64,000 nucleotides of DNA from Rhizobium sp. BT03. GTDB taxonomy: Bacteria > Pseudomonadota > Alphaproteobacteria > Rhizobiales > Rhizobiaceae. This document shows, piece after piece, positions 16,124 through 25,741 of the stretch. Position 1 is the first letter of the stretch, and each line of letters opens with the position of its first letter. The DNA is taken from NCBI RefSeq assembly GCF_030053155.1, contig NZ_CP125640.1, forward strand, positions 2,170,001 through 2,234,000. Direction: 5' to 3'. The position numbers were made by a program, and so were the translations under genes. The notes under the pieces were generated by a model, which was given only the letters and a program-made list of their open reading frames with translations, did no database searches and was not told the origin of the DNA.

Positions 16124-17653
16124 TTATTCCGCCGCGTCGAGGCTTTTCATATGCCGCTGCGGGCGCAGCATCGACTCCTCCTCGGCATCCTGCGGCGCGC
16201 CCCAGAAATTCTGAAGCGTCGGGCCATCCTTCAGATGGCGGCGGCGGAAAAGGAATTCGAGGATCTCGTGAAACCAGACGCGCCGGCCCATCTGCGTATA
16301 CCAGCGCATGGAATGGCGCTGCTCGCGGTCGCGATGGAAGAGGATGCGCATCAGTGCCTTCGGTCGCGCCTGGACCGCAACCTCGATGAGCTTGACGCAG
16401 GCGACCAGCACGAAGGGGTTCAGGTATCGCATCTTCAAGACCTGATGTTTGTAATCCCATTTGCGGATATCGGTCTCGATCACCTGCCGGTCGCGGGCGA
16501 TGCGGAAGAAGGGCGTCCAGCGGTGCGGGGTGACATAGAGCGCCTGGATCTGGTCGGGGTCATAGGAAATCAACTGGCGGAAGCCGCGCCAGAGATCGCT
16601 CAGCTTCTCCTCCTCGAAACCGACGACCCAGGTCGCCATCGAGAGAATATCGTGCTGGCGCAGCAAGCGGATCGCCTCCCTGTCGGTTGTCTTGCCTCCA
16701 CCCTTCTTGATCAGCGCCAGGGTCGCCTCATCGGTGTTTTCCATGCCGAGCAGCCAGCGCACGACACCGGCCTTGCGATAAAGATGCAGAATATCGGCAT
16801 CGCGGACGATATCATCGGCCCGCGTCGAACCGACGATCTGCACCGGCACATTCTCGGCGATCATCGCTTCGAGAAATGCCAGCCAGGCCTTGCGCGACGA
16901 AGTCGGGTTCTCGTCGGCCAGATTGATGAGTTCGACACCCTGTTCGCGGTAGAGCCGGGCGATTTCCTGGGCAAACAGTTCCGGCGAGCGGTGACGCCAG
17001 CGGGTCCAGAAGCCGCGCTGGCCGCAGTAATTGCAAAGATGCGGACAGCCGCGGGAGAACTGCATCACGACGGCGCGCTTGCCACCCCAATAGCTGTAGC
17101 TGGCGTGATCGATCAGTTCCCAGCCGATGCGATAGGCATCGAGATCGGCGATCGCCTGCGCCGGCTGGGTCGCCTGGATTTCGCCATCGCCGTCCCGATA
17201 AGCGATGCCGGGAATGGTTGCGAGCGGGCGGCCCGTCGCCAGGCAATCGGCAAGGCGGCGCATCGTTTCCTCGCCCTCGCCGCGCACGAGGATATCGAAT
17301 GCCTCCGTCTCGGCCAGCACCTCCCGCCAGTGGTACGTGGGGAAGACGCCGCCATAGACGATGCGGATTGCAGGATCCTTGCGTTTGACCGCCTCTGCGA
17401 TCAGTCTCGCGGTGGGATGGGCTGACGTCGAGCCGGAATGGCCGATCAGCACCAGATCGGGCTCGATCGCCGCCACTCGGTTGACAATTTCCGCTATCGC
17501 CATCGGTCCGAACTCGGCATCGACAAGGCTGACACGGTGACCGCCGTCGATCAGCGGGCCGCCGACCGAGAGCAGGCCAAGCGGCGGAAGGTGATCATCG
17601 GGAATGCGACTGCCGATCGCCGTATGCGGCGGATTGATCAGAACGATCTTCAT
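16124..17653 (-). CDS. B12-binding-type radical SAM protein, BchE-like
   Basis: 509 residues. An N-terminal Rossmann-like cobalamin-binding domain (residues about 1-140: LINPPHTAIGSRIPDDHLPPLGLLSV, PDLVLIGHSGSTSAHP, IRIVYGGVFPTYHW) lacks the classical DXHXXG lower-ligand motif, as is usual in radical SAM cobalamin enzymes. The radical SAM core has RGCPHLCNYCGQRGF (CX3CX2C) near residue 203. This family includes BchE, the anaerobic Mg-protoporphyrin monomethyl ester cyclase, and many non-photosynthetic relatives, including methyltransferases. No bacteriochlorophyll genes are present. It is the first gene of a likely operon with ada (39-base gap) and a PEP mutase-like gene. The true substrate is unknown. 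Confidence 0.82.
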   Translation of the reverse strand: MKIVLINPPHTAIGSRIPDDHLPPLGLLSVGGPLIDGGHRVSLVDAEFGPMAIAEIVNRVAAIEPDLVLIGHSGSTSAHPTARLIAEAVKRKDPAIRIVYGGVFPTYHWREVLAETEAFDILVRGEGEETMRRLADCLATGRPLATIPGIAYRDGDGEIQATQPAQAIADLDAYRIGWELIDHASYSYWGGKRAVVMQFSRGCPHLCNYCGQRGFWTRWRHRSPELFAQEIARLYREQGVELINLADENPTSSRKAWLAFLEAMIAENVPVQIVGSTRADDIVRDADILHLYRKAGVVRWLLGMENTDEATLALIKKGGGKTTDREAIRLLRQHDILSMATWVVGFEEEKLSDLWRGFRQLISYDPDQIQALYVTPHRWTPFFRIARDRQVIETDIRKWDYKHQVLKMRYLNPFVLVACVKLIEVAVQARPKALMRILFHRDREQRHSMRWYTQMGRRVWFHEILEFLFRRRHLKDGPTLQNFWGAPQDAEEESMLRPQRHMKSLDAAE

Positions 17654-17838
17654 GCGACTTTACCCTTGCGGGTCCCCCTGTCTGACGCAGGCAGAAGGTC
17701 ACCAGCGATCAAGGCGATATTCAGCCAAAATCTTCTTAAAGTTGTGAAAATCTGGCGGCGTTTTTGCGAAAATCGACAGAGGCGAATCCGGAAGCAAAAA
17801 CCTTTGGTTTCAGACCGCAGCCATGCCATAAGTCCGCC

Positions 17839-18552
17839 ATGACAAAGATCGACCGCACGCCTGATAAAGCCGATTTCGCGCACGTCACCGACTGGGTCTT
17901 CGACCTCGACAACACGCTCTATCCGCATCACGTCAATCTCTTCGCGCAGATCGACAAGAACATGACCGCCTATGTCGCCGCGCTCTTACAGATGGAGCGG
18001 GACGAGGCGCGCAAGCTTCAGAAGCAGTATTATCTCGAACATGGCACGACGCTGCAGGGGCTGATGATCCATCACGGCATCGACCCGAACGATTTCCTCG
18101 AAAAGGCGCATGCGATCGACTATTCGGCGCTGACGCCGCAGCCGGAACTCGGCCAGGCGATCAAGGCGCTGCCGGGGCGCAAGTTCATCTTCACCAATGG
18201 CAGCGTCAAACATGCGGAAATGACGGCGGAGGCGCTCGGCATTCTCGAGCATTTCGACGACATCTTCGATATCGTCGCCGCCGACTACGTGCCGAAGCCG
18301 GCGCAGGCGACCTACGACAAGTTCACGGCGTTAAAACGCGTCGAAACGAGCAAGGCGGCGATGTTCGAGGATCTGCCGCGCAATCTGACGGTGCCGAAGG
18401 CGCTCGGCATGCAGACCGTGCTCTTGGTGCCGCGCAATCTCGAAGAGACACTCGTGGAATGGTGGGAAAAGACCAGCGGCGAAGAGGATCATATCGATTT
18501 CGTCACCGACGACCTCGCCGCCTTTCTCGGCAAGATTACCGGTCCGGGCTGA
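17839..18552 (+). CDS. HAD-family pyrimidine 5'-nucleotidase-type hydrolase
   Basis: 237 residues from the ATG at 17839. Haloacid dehalogenase motif I is WVFDLDNTLYPHHVN (nucleophile and acid/base aspartates, about residues 19-33), motif II is FIFTNGS near 118, and the late KPAQATYDKF and MFEDLPRNL supply motifs III and IV. The SDT1-like branch dephosphorylates pyrimidine nucleotides or pyridoxal phosphate. It is divergent from the radical SAM gene across a 185-base gap and faces the EF-hand gene. The frame is open upstream to 17764, but that extension is not supported by a better ribosome site. Confidence 0.85.
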   Translation: MTKIDRTPDKADFAHVTDWVFDLDNTLYPHHVNLFAQIDKNMTAYVAALLQMERDEARKLQKQYYLEHGTTLQGLMIHHGIDPNDFLEKAHAIDYSALTPQPELGQAIKALPGRKFIFTNGSVKHAEMTAEALGILEHFDDIFDIVAADYVPKPAQATYDKFTALKRVETSKAAMFEDLPRNLTVPKALGMQTVLLVPRNLEETLVEWWEKTSGEEDHIDFVTDDLAAFLGKITGPG

Positions 18553-18646
18553 TTGGTCCCTGGCTGACGGTACGGACGGATTACCAAAGTTTCATTCAGC
18601 TTACCGATGTTTAACTGGGTCTTTCCGCCCTGCTGCCGTAGCTTTC

Positions 18647-18669
18647 TTCGTGAGGGGACACCTCACGAA
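18647..18669 (+). promoter_or_regulatory. Hairpin overlapping the ribosome site of the EF-hand gene
   Basis: TTCGTGAGG (18647-18655) and CCTCACGAA (18661-18669) are perfect nine-base arms around a five-base loop. The right arm runs into the AAAGG ribosome site (18668-18672) that serves the ATG at 18681. In RNA this could partly hide the site; alternatively the palindrome is a protein-binding site. Confidence 0.4.
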
Positions 18670-18680
18670 AGGCAAATACG

Positions 18681-19316
18681 ATGTACCGCAACAAGCTGAT
18701 ACTGGCAGCGCTTTCCTCCACTCTGATCTTCGGCGCAGCCGCCGGAGCAGGCTATGCCGCACCCGGTGACGGGCCGCGTCAGCACGCCGGCATGCACGGT
18801 CCACACGGTCCAGGATCTGCCGCCTTCCGCGAAATCACCTATGTCAGGATGCTCAAGCAGTTCGACGCGAACAAGGACGGCAAGGTCACCAAGGAAGAGG
18901 CGACCGCCGGCCTCGACAAGGTTTTCGCTGCGATCGACACCAATAATGACGGCTCGCTGACGCCCGGCGAAATCCAAGCCTATCAGAAGACGCAGATGCA
19001 GGCGATGCGAGACCAGCGCAAGCAGGAAGCCGGCGAAAACAAGGATACGGATACCGCAGCCGCCACACCGGACAATGACGACCAGGGACGGCCGCCCCGC
19101 GACGGGCACGATGGTCGTGACGGGCATCGCTGGATGCGCCATGGCGGCAACATCATGCGCGCCTCGTTGATGATGCATCGGATCGATACCGACCAGAACG
19201 GCCAGATCTCCAAACAGGAAGCCGTCGCCGCCTTCGACAAGCTGTTTGCGCGGATGGACCGCAACAAGGACGGCGTCATCTCGATCGACGACATGCCGGA
19301 CCGGCCGCTGCTGTAA
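18681..19316 (+). CDS. Exported EF-hand calcium-binding protein
   Basis: 211 residues. A signal peptide covers about residues 1-26 (LILAALSSTLIFGAAAGAGYA). Four EF-hand loops are readable: DANKDGKVTKEE (62-73), DTNNDGSLTPGE (86-97), DTDQNGQISKQE (about 169-180) and DRNKDGVISIDD (about 193-204). All keep acidic or amide ligands at positions 1, 3, 5 and 12. A Gly/His/Asp-rich linker separates the two pairs. It is likely a periplasmic or secreted calcium sensor or buffer; it is not the larger calsymin of Rhizobium etli. It is transcribed alone, with a hairpin over its ribosome site and another after its stop. Confidence 0.88.
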   Translation: MYRNKLILAALSSTLIFGAAAGAGYAAPGDGPRQHAGMHGPHGPGSAAFREITYVRMLKQFDANKDGKVTKEEATAGLDKVFAAIDTNNDGSLTPGEIQAYQKTQMQAMRDQRKQEAGENKDTDTAAATPDNDDQGRPPRDGHDGRDGHRWMRHGGNIMRASLMMHRIDTDQNGQISKQEAVAAFDKLFARMDRNKDGVISIDDMPDRPLL

Positions 19317-19351
19317 GCCCGTTTCTGTAAGGCTGGGCGAACCATCCTCCG

Positions 19352-19378
19352 CTCTTTCCCCGCCCGGCGGGGAAAGAG
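19352..19378. repeat. CCCCGCC/GGCGGGG hairpin repeat after the EF-hand gene
   Basis: Arms CTCTTTCCCCGCC (19352-19364) and GGCGGGGAAAGAG (19366-19378) form a nearly loop-free perfect palindrome in the convergent gap. Similar palindromes with TTCTCCCC/GGGGAGAA cores occur at 55.7 and 58.1 kb, so it belongs to a dispersed family and may double as a terminator. Confidence 0.6.
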
Positions 19379-19407
19379 ACACGTCTCACGGTCGAGACGC
19401 TGAGCCG

Positions 19408-20274
19408 CTATTCGCGATGCTCATAGAAATCCTGGATGATCTTCCACGCGGCTTCGGCCGTATCGACGAAGCTGATCAGCTTGACGTCGTCGGGCGCGAT
19501 CGTGCCGAATTCGGCCAAAGCGTCGAAATTGATGATACTGCGCCAGAAGGCCTCGCCGAAAAGGATCAGCGGCAGGCGCTCCATGCGGCCGGTCTGGATC
19601 AGCGTCAGGCATTCGAAGAATTCGTCGAGCGTTCCGAAGCCGCCGGGAAAGACGGCGATTGCCTTGGCGCGCACCATGAAATGCATCTTGCGAATGGCGA
19701 AATAGTGGAAGTTGAAGCTGAGTTCCGGCGTCACATAGGCGTTCGGCGCCTGCTCGTGCGGCAGCACGATGTTGAGGCCGATCGACGGGGCGCCCTCGTC
19801 GGACGCGCCGCGATTGCCGGCCTCCATGACGCCCGGACCGCCGCCGGTGACGATGACATATTCCTGGAAACCGAGGGTCGCCGAATATTTCGAGCAGAGC
19901 CGGGCGAATTTGCGCGCCTCGTCATAATAGACGGAGGCCGCCTCGAGATTGGCGCGCTGGACATCGTTGCGCGCCGCCCAGGCGCTCTGGCCGGGGGCGG
20001 GAATACGGGCGCCGCCGAACATGACGACGGTCGAGCGGATGCCGCGCTCCGTCAGCATCATCTCCGTCTTCAGCAGCTCCAGCTGCAGGCGGATCGGCCG
20101 CAGCTCCTCACGGCAGAGGAAATCCTCGTCGACATAGGCAAGGCGGTAGGCGGGCGACATCGTCTGCGGCGTCTTCGGCACAGCCTCGGCACGCTGCCTG
20201 TCGGTCGAGCTGCTCTTCAGCGGGTCCCATACGCCATCCTTGCGCCGCGATCCGCCGTTTCGTCCCTTCGCCAT
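19408..20274 (-). CDS. TIGR00730/LOG-family Rossmann-fold protein
   Basis: 288 residues from the ATG at 20274 (AAAGG upstream). The LOG signature PGGFGTLDE is present near residue 218, with VITGGGPGVMEAGNRGA near 150 and the conserved arginine in FAIRKMHFMV. Members hydrolyse nucleoside 5'-monophosphates; plant LOG and some bacterial ones release active cytokinins from their riboside monophosphates. This longer form (N-terminal tail of about 70 residues) is the group often mislabelled lysine decarboxylase. Divergent from dapD across a 193-base gap. Cytokinin activation in a plant-associated host is possible but not shown. Confidence 0.82.
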   Translation of the reverse strand: MAKGRNGGSRRKDGVWDPLKSSSTDRQRAEAVPKTPQTMSPAYRLAYVDEDFLCREELRPIRLQLELLKTEMMLTERGIRSTVVMFGGARIPAPGQSAWAARNDVQRANLEAASVYYDEARKFARLCSKYSATLGFQEYVIVTGGGPGVMEAGNRGASDEGAPSIGLNIVLPHEQAPNAYVTPELSFNFHYFAIRKMHFMVRAKAIAVFPGGFGTLDEFFECLTLIQTGRMERLPLILFGEAFWRSIINFDALAEFGTIAPDDVKLISFVDTAEAAWKIIQDFYEHRE

Positions 20275-20467
20275 GTCGAAATGCCTTTCAGTACTGCCGG
20301 TCGTAGTGCCGGATATGTCGCTATAACGCCTTGAATCCAAGTATGATCTTGTTGGAAAAATCATTCCGTTCTACGGCTGCATGCTGTAGAGCAGGTTAAA
20401 CCCCTGCCAACCGCATTCCGGAGACTCCGCCGTCTCCACGATAAAGATCGAAGTTTAAGGAATTCTC

Positions 20468-21328
20468 ATGAGCGCCACCGACCTCACATCCCTCGAAAAG
20501 ACCATCGAAGCCGCCTTCGACAATCGCGACAATGTGAACACGTCGACCAAGGGCGAGGTTCGCGATGCGGTCGAAGCCGCGCTCGACCTGCTCGATGCCG
20601 GCAAGGTTCGTGTCGCAACGCGCGGCGCCGACGGCGCCTGGACGGTCAATCAGTGGCTGAAGAAGGCCGTGCTCCTGTCCTTCCGCCTCAACGACATGGA
20701 CGTGGTCAAGGGCGGCTCGGGCAATTCCACCTGGTGGGACAAGGTGCCCTCGAAATTCGAGAACTGGGGCGAGAACCAGTTCCGCGCCGCCGGCTTCCGC
20801 GCCGTGCCGAACTGCGTCGTGCGCCGCTCGGCCTATATCGCCCCGAACGCCATCCTGATGCCCTCCTTCGTCAATCTCGGCGCCTATGTCGGCGAAGGCA
20901 CGATGGTCGATACCTGGGCGACGGTCGGCTCCTGCGCACAGATCGGCAAACATGTGCATCTCTCCGGCGGCGTCGGCATCGGTGGCGTGCTGGAGCCGAT
21001 GCAGGCCGGCCCGACGATCATCGAAGACAATTGCTTCATCGGCGCCCGTTCGGAAGTGGTCGAAGGCTGTATCGTCCGCGAAGGCTCGGTGCTCGGCATG
21101 GGCGTCTTTATCGGCAAGTCGACCAAGATCGTCGACCGTGCCACTGGCGAAGTGAGCTACGGCGAAGTGCCGCCCTATTCCGTCGTCGTCGCCGGCTCGA
21201 TGCCGTCAGGCAGTGCGACCATGGGCAACGGCAAGCCGGCGCCGCATCTCTACTGCGCCGTCATCGTCAAGCGCGTCGATGAACAGACCCGATCCAAGAC
21301 CGGCATCAACGAGCTGCTCAGAGATTGA
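20468..21328 (+). CDS. dapD: 2,3,4,5-tetrahydropyridine-2,6-dicarboxylate N-succinyltransferase
   Basis: 286 residues. It succinylates tetrahydrodipicolinate with succinyl-CoA in the lysine/diaminopimelate pathway. A helical N-terminal domain is followed by a left-handed beta helix of hexapeptide repeats ([40 protein letters not shown], then further turns to about residue 230). The ATG at 20468 has AAGGAA close upstream. It is followed 99 bases later by dapE on the same strand, so succeeding pathway steps are co-located. Confidence 0.96.
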   Translation: MSATDLTSLEKTIEAAFDNRDNVNTSTKGEVRDAVEAALDLLDAGKVRVATRGADGAWTVNQWLKKAVLLSFRLNDMDVVKGGSGNSTWWDKVPSKFENWGENQFRAAGFRAVPNCVVRRSAYIAPNAILMPSFVNLGAYVGEGTMVDTWATVGSCAQIGKHVHLSGGVGIGGVLEPMQAGPTIIEDNCFIGARSEVVEGCIVREGSVLGMGVFIGKSTKIVDRATGEVSYGEVPPYSVVVAGSMPSGSATMGNGKPAPHLYCAVIVKRVDEQTRSKTGINELLRD

Positions 21329-21427
21329 TGACACCAGGACTTTGATCCGGTAAACAGGCGGCGTCTTTTGCGCGAGGCGCCGCCGCCTTGCCATGTCTTT
21401 GCCATTCCCGCCGGATAGTTCGACGCC

Positions 21428-22621
21428 ATGACCGCTACCGATCCCGTCGCCAATCTTCAGACGCTGATTCGCTGCCCCTCGGTGACACCGGCCGAAGGCG
21501 GCGCGCTGTCGGCGCTCGACGCCATGCTTGCGCCGCTCGGCTTCACCGTCGACAAGGTGAAAGCGAGCGAAGCGGGAACCGCCGATATTGAAAACCTCTA
21601 TGCCCGGCTTGGCAAGGACGGCCCGCATCTGATGTTTGCCGGCCATACCGATGTCGTGCCGGTCGGCGACGCGGCCGCCTGGACGCATCCGCCCTTTGCC
21701 GCCGAGATTGCCAAGGGCGAACTGTTCGGCCGCGGCGCCGTCGACATGAAGGGCGGCATCGCCTGTTTCGTCGCCGCCGTCGCCCGCCATATCGAGAAGA
21801 GCGGACCGCCCAAGGGCTCGATTTCCTTCCTGATCACCGGCGACGAGGAAGGCCCGGCGATCAACGGCACGATCAAGCTGCTGCAATGGGCGGCCGAACG
21901 CGGCGAGCGCTGGGATGCCTGCCTGGTCGGCGAGCCCACCAATCCCGACAGGCTGGGCGACATGATCAAGATCGGCCGGCGCGGCTCGCTGTCGGGCAGG
22001 ATCACCGTGCACGGCGTCCAGGGCCACGCCGCCTATCCGCATCTTGCCGACAATCCGGTGCGCGGCATGCTGCAGCTGACGCAGGCGCTGATGGACCCGC
22101 CCTTCGACGGCGGCACCGACGATTTTCAGCCCTCGAACCTTGAGGTGACCACGGTCGATGTCGGCAATCCGGCGACCAACGTCATTCCGGCCAAGGCCTC
22201 GGCCAGCTTCAACATCCGCTTCAACGACAGCTGGACGGCCGAGACGCTGCGCGCCGAAATCCTGCGGCGCCTCGACGCCGCCGCCGGGGATGGTCGGCTG
22301 CGGCCGGGCCGCGAACCGGTGAAATACGATATCGTCTGGGCCGACCGGCCGAGCCATGTCTTCCTGACCCGCAACAATGGCCTGATCGCCTCGCTGTCAT
22401 CGGCCGTCGAAAGTGTCACCGGCCGCTCGCCGAAGCTTTCGACCACCGGCGGCACATCGGATGCGCGCTTCATCAAGGATTATTGCCCGGTCGTCGAGTT
22501 CGGCCTCGTCGGCCAGACGATGCATATGGTCGACGAGCGCGTCGCCGTTGCCGATCTGGAGATGCTGACGGCGATCTACGAAACCTTTATCGCCCATTGG
22601 TTCGCCAATGCCGGGGCTTAG
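21428..22621 (+). CDS. dapE: Succinyl-diaminopimelate desuccinylase
   Basis: 397 residues of peptidase family M20. It removes succinate from N-succinyl-LL-diaminopimelate using two zinc ions. Metal-binding motifs are [12 protein letters not shown] (His about 75), [10 protein letters not shown] (Asp about 107) and [12 protein letters not shown] (Glu pair about 140), with a late GGTSDARF loop. It lies in the same direction after dapD, and its last 14 bases overlap the start of a small membrane protein gene, implying co-translation. Confidence 0.96.
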   Translation: MTATDPVANLQTLIRCPSVTPAEGGALSALDAMLAPLGFTVDKVKASEAGTADIENLYARLGKDGPHLMFAGHTDVVPVGDAAAWTHPPFAAEIAKGELFGRGAVDMKGGIACFVAAVARHIEKSGPPKGSISFLITGDEEGPAINGTIKLLQWAAERGERWDACLVGEPTNPDRLGDMIKIGRRGSLSGRITVHGVQGHAAYPHLADNPVRGMLQLTQALMDPPFDGGTDDFQPSNLEVTTVDVGNPATNVIPAKASASFNIRFNDSWTAETLRAEILRRLDAAAGDGRLRPGREPVKYDIVWADRPSHVFLTRNNGLIASLSSAVESVTGRSPKLSTTGGTSDARFIKDYCPVVEFGLVGQTMHMVDERVAVADLEMLTAIYETFIAHWFANAGA

Positions 22622-23204
22622 GGAGGTCCAGTATTATCTGGCCGGCCTCTGGCTGCTTATCCGGCTGGATCCGCGCGGCTTCCGCTACCTCGACATGTCC
22701 GAGCGCGGCGTGAACCGCTCGTTCTGGGCGATCGCCTGGTGCCTGCCGCCGATGGGCATTTCCTGGCTCTGGTGGCGGCAGGTCTTTCTGCGGTCGATGC
22801 CGACGGAAGCCGATGTCGGCTTTGCCTTCTATCTCAGGCTCGGCTTCGTCGAACTCGCCAACTGGTTCGTACCGCTGGTTTTTGCCGGGCTGCTGCTGCT
22901 TGCCTTCCGCATGGGCGAGCGTTTCGCCCCCGTCGTCGTCAGCGTCAACTGGCTCGGCGTGCCGCTCTCCTATATCAACGGGCTGCTGCTGGCGATGGTG
23001 GTCTTCTTTCCCGGCTCCGTCGGCCTCGTCTCGCTGCTGCTGCTTGCCTTCATGCTGGCGCAGGTCTTCGTGCTGGCGCGCATTCTCCGGATGATCTGCC
23101 ACGGCCACGCACTGATGGTCGGGGCAATGACGCTGGTGCTGCTGGTGCCGTCGATGATCCTTTCGGAATATCTGCAGCACTTCCTCGGCATCTATCCGGT
23201 CTGA
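22608..23204 (+). CDS. Inner-membrane protein of unknown function
   Basis: 198 residues, starting at an ATG inside the 3' end of dapE. Four to five hydrophobic segments are visible: around residues 37-55, 78-102, 108-130, 133-158 and 165-185. No family motif is recognised. The overlap with dapE suggests co-expression with lysine/diaminopimelate genes but does not reveal a role. Its stop codon lies within the outer edge of the large inverted-repeat element that follows. Confidence 0.8.
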   Translation: MPGLREVQYYLAGLWLLIRLDPRGFRYLDMSERGVNRSFWAIAWCLPPMGISWLWWRQVFLRSMPTEADVGFAFYLRLGFVELANWFVPLVFAGLLLLAFRMGERFAPVVVSVNWLGVPLSYINGLLLAMVVFFPGSVGLVSLLLLAFMLAQVFVLARILRMICHGHALMVGAMTLVLLVPSMILSEYLQHFLGIYPV

Positions 23205-23577
23205 TCAAGCCTAGAGCCTTTCCTGGTTAGATTGAAGCATTCTGCCGGAGCAGGTTTTCGTCAGGGCAGAGGCGATTGGCGGTGGGCATACCCCTTGGTA
23301 CGTCCGAGCCGATCGCCTTTGATCCTGGCGGAAAGATGCCCGGCCCACCGGCCGCACCGCTTCGCCGTGGCGAAGCGATAAGTGCGTCCGGCGATTCCTA
23401 AGTCTTGCAGATTTGCCAGGCAAATCTGCGGGAGGGTTGGCTGAAACGGGCCGGCTGATCGACCGGCCGGCTTGGCCGTAGAGCTGGGCTACGACGCGCG
23501 CCGGCCGGTCGACCATCCGACTCCGTTTGAGCCAACAGAATGCTTCAATCTAACCAGGAAAGGCTCTAGGATTGATC
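23203..23577. repeat. 375 bp mosaic element with about 42-base inverted arms
   Basis: Arms 23210-23244 and 23536-23570 are perfect reverse complements (35 bases). Pairing continues outward to 23203 and 23577 with one mismatch. Between them are nested palindromes: CGCTTCGCC/GGCGAAGCG (23358-23377), GCAGATTTGCC/GGCAAATCTGC (23407-23429) and GGCCGG/CCGGCC (23449-23468). No coding frame is supported inside. It fills the whole gap between two convergent genes and supplies the stop codon of truA. The form resembles rhizobial intergenic mosaic elements (RIME) or a MITE. Confidence 0.85.
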
Positions 23578-24366
23578 GTCATCGGTCTCGCTGACCGGCC
23601 TGCGCCGATCGATGATCACGTCGGGATAATCCACCTGCAGGAAATAGAGCCCGTCGGGCGGCGCCACCGGGCCGCAGGCCTTGCGGTCGCGCGCTTCCAG
23701 TGCCGCCTCGACATCGTCAGGCGTCCATTTGCCTTCGCCGGCGAGCTTCAGCGTGCCGGCGAAGGAGCGGATCTGGTTGTGGAGAAAACTCTGCGCCGTG
23801 GCGCGGATCTCGATCAACTCGCCGCTGCGCGTCACATCCAGCCGGTCGAGCGTGCGCACCGGACTGTTTGCCTGGCACTGGGCGGCGCGGAAGGTGGAGA
23901 AATCGTGCCGGCCGACCAGCCGCTGGGCAGCGGCGTGCATGACCTCGTGATCGAGCGCCTTCGGCACCCACCAGGCCTTGCCGGCCTCGATCGCCAGCGG
24001 CGCCCGACGGCTGACGATGCGATAGAGGTAATGGCGGCGCAGCGCGGAGAAGCGGGCATCGAAAAAGTCGGGAACCGCCGCGACATCGAGAATGGAAACA
24101 CGTTCGCCGGCAAGCCTCAGATGCGCGTTCAGGGCATTCTGCAGCTGGTAAGGCGACCAGTCCTTGGAAAGATCGGCATGGATCACCTGCCCCATGGCGT
24201 GGACGCCGGAGTCGGTGCGGCCGGCGCCGCGGATCGAGACGGTCTCGCCGGTCAGCGACAGCACCGCGGCTTCGATCGCGCCCTGCACCGAGGGGCCGTT
24301 CTCCTGCCGCTGCCAGCCAACATAGGGGCCGCCATCATATTCGACGGTCATGCGGAAACGCGGCAT
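23566..24366 (-). CDS. truA: tRNA pseudouridine(38-40) synthase
   Basis: 266 residues. It isomerises uridines 38-40 in the tRNA anticodon arm. The catalytic aspartate lies in GRTDSGVHA near residue 52, with [12 protein letters not shown] at the start and [14 protein letters not shown] near 198. The start codon overlaps the fmt stop by one base (TGATG), so the two are translationally coupled. The last codons and the TAG stop lie within the right arm of the mosaic repeat, so the C-terminus may differ from relatives lacking the element. Confidence 0.95.
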   Translation of the reverse strand: MPRFRMTVEYDGGPYVGWQRQENGPSVQGAIEAAVLSLTGETVSIRGAGRTDSGVHAMGQVIHADLSKDWSPYQLQNALNAHLRLAGERVSILDVAAVPDFFDARFSALRRHYLYRIVSRRAPLAIEAGKAWWVPKALDHEVMHAAAQRLVGRHDFSTFRAAQCQANSPVRTLDRLDVTRSGELIEIRATAQSFLHNQIRSFAGTLKLAGEGKWTPDDVEAALEARDRKACGPVAPPDGLYFLQVDYPDVIIDRRRPVSETDDDQS

Positions 24367-25301
24367 CAGGAAAGCCTCGTGCCGGCGGCAAGCGGCGTGC
24401 CCCTGAGGAAATCGGCTGCTGCCAGCGGCTTGCCGCCTGCCTTCTGCAGCCTGGTCAGCCGCACCGCGCCGGAAGCGCAGGCGACCACGAGGTCGTCACT
24501 CAGCAATTGCCCGGCAGCCCCCTCGCCTTCAGCCAGCTCGGATCCCAGCACTTTCACCCGCTCCGGCTTGCCGCCGATCTCGAGCTCGAACCAGGCGCCC
24601 GGAAACGGCGCCAGGCCGCGGATATGATTGTGCACATCCCGCGCATTCCTGGCGAAATCGATGCGGGTCTCCGCCTTGTCGATCTTGGCGGCATAGAGCA
24701 CGCCCGCTTCCGGCTGCGGCGTCAGCGGCAGATCGTTCATTTCAAGCTTGACCATGGCTTCCGCCATCGCCTTGGCGCCGACCTGCATCAGCCGGTCGTG
24801 CAGCTCGCCAGCCGTCATGTTCGGGTCGATCTCGACCTCGCGGGTGAGTGCGACGGCACCGGTGTCGAGACCCTTGTCCATCTTCATTACCATCATGCCG
24901 GTCTTATCGTCACCGGCCATGATCGCCCGCTGGATGGGGGCGGCGCCGCGCCAGCGCGGCAGCAGCGAGGCATGGCCGTTATAGCAGCCGTCGCGGGTGC
25001 CGTTCAAAATCCTCTCCGGCAGCAGCAATCCATAGGCAACGACCACGGCGACATCGGCGTTGAAGGCGGCGAACCTCTCGCGCTCGTCGGCATCCCTGAA
25101 ATTGACCGGTGTGAAGACCGGAAGACCGAGCAGTTCGGCCGCCTGATGAACCGGCGATTTCTGCAGATCCAGCCCGCGCCGCCCGCCCGGCCGCGGCGGC
25201 TGGGTATAGACGGCGACGATCCTGTGGCCGGCATCGACGAGCAGGCGCAGGGTCGGAACCGAGAACTCAGGGGTTCCCATGAAAATGATGCTAAGAGACA
25301 T
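24366..25301 (-). CDS. fmt: Methionyl-tRNA formyltransferase
   Basis: 311 residues. It formylates initiator Met-tRNA using 10-formyltetrahydrofolate. The start [20 protein letters not shown], the catalytic [20 protein letters not shown] (Asn/His near residue 109) and [13 protein letters not shown] are family hallmarks. The C-terminal OB-like tRNA-binding domain is complete. In many bacteria def-fmt-truA are contiguous; here def and fmt are separated by a toxin-antitoxin pair, all on the minus strand. Confidence 0.97.
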   Translation of the reverse strand: MSLSIIFMGTPEFSVPTLRLLVDAGHRIVAVYTQPPRPGGRRGLDLQKSPVHQAAELLGLPVFTPVNFRDADERERFAAFNADVAVVVAYGLLLPERILNGTRDGCYNGHASLLPRWRGAAPIQRAIMAGDDKTGMMVMKMDKGLDTGAVALTREVEIDPNMTAGELHDRLMQVGAKAMAEAMVKLEMNDLPLTPQPEAGVLYAAKIDKAETRIDFARNARDVHNHIRGLAPFPGAWFELEIGGKPERVKVLGSELAEGEGAAGQLLSDDLVVACASGAVRLTRLQKAGGKPLAAADFLRGTPLAAGTRLS

Positions 25302-25321
25302 TCTATCTCGCCAATTGAGGA

Positions 25322-25741
25322 TCAGCCGTCTTCAAACGGGTTTACGAGCTTGAGATCAAGCCCCTCGAAATCTCTGGTGTCGCGGGTGGCGAGCGTGGCG
25401 CCGTTGGCAAGGCAGATGGCGGCAATCATCGCATCCTTCGTTTCCATCGGTCTCCCGGCCTTTCTGCGCTCCGCAGCCAGCAGGCCGTAGCGGTTCGCCG
25501 CACTGAGGGAAAACCCGAGGATACGGCCTGAAAATTCCGATTCGATCCGATTGAAGTCGGAAATCAACGCTGTCCTTCGCCTGCCATCGTCGAGGAGTTC
25601 AAGCCCATAGCGCATTTCGGCGACGGCGATCGTCGTCAGGAAAAGCGCCTCAACATCGTAGCCATCCAGCCAGTTCAATATCCGCTCGCAGTGGGTCCTC
25701 CCCTGCATTTCGGAAATCACATTCGTATCGAGGACGATCAT
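25322..25741 (-). CDS. PIN-domain toxin, VapC/FitB type
   Basis: 139 residues of PIN-domain ribonuclease. Acidic residues of the active site are in [11 protein letters not shown] (Asp 4), [11 protein letters not shown] (Glu about 42), TKDAMIAA (Asp about 103) and [10 protein letters not shown] (Asp about 120). Toxins of this type cleave tRNA or other RNA when the antitoxin is lost. It starts four bases inside the end of the antitoxin gene, the standard coupled arrangement. The pair has been placed between fmt and def, splitting a conserved cluster. Confidence 0.9.
   Translation of the reverse strand: MIVLDTNVISEMQGRTHCERILNWLDGYDVEALFLTTIAVAEMRYGLELLDDGRRRTALISDFNRIESEFSGRILGFSLSAANRYGLLAAERRKAGRPMETKDAMIAAICLANGATLATRDTRDFEGLDLKLVNPFEDG

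Noticed and set aside
16124..17653. Evidence for bacteriochlorophyll synthesis (BchE-like protein)
   Set aside because: No other bch, puf or crt genes are present; BchE-like radical SAM proteins are widespread in non-photosynthetic bacteria.
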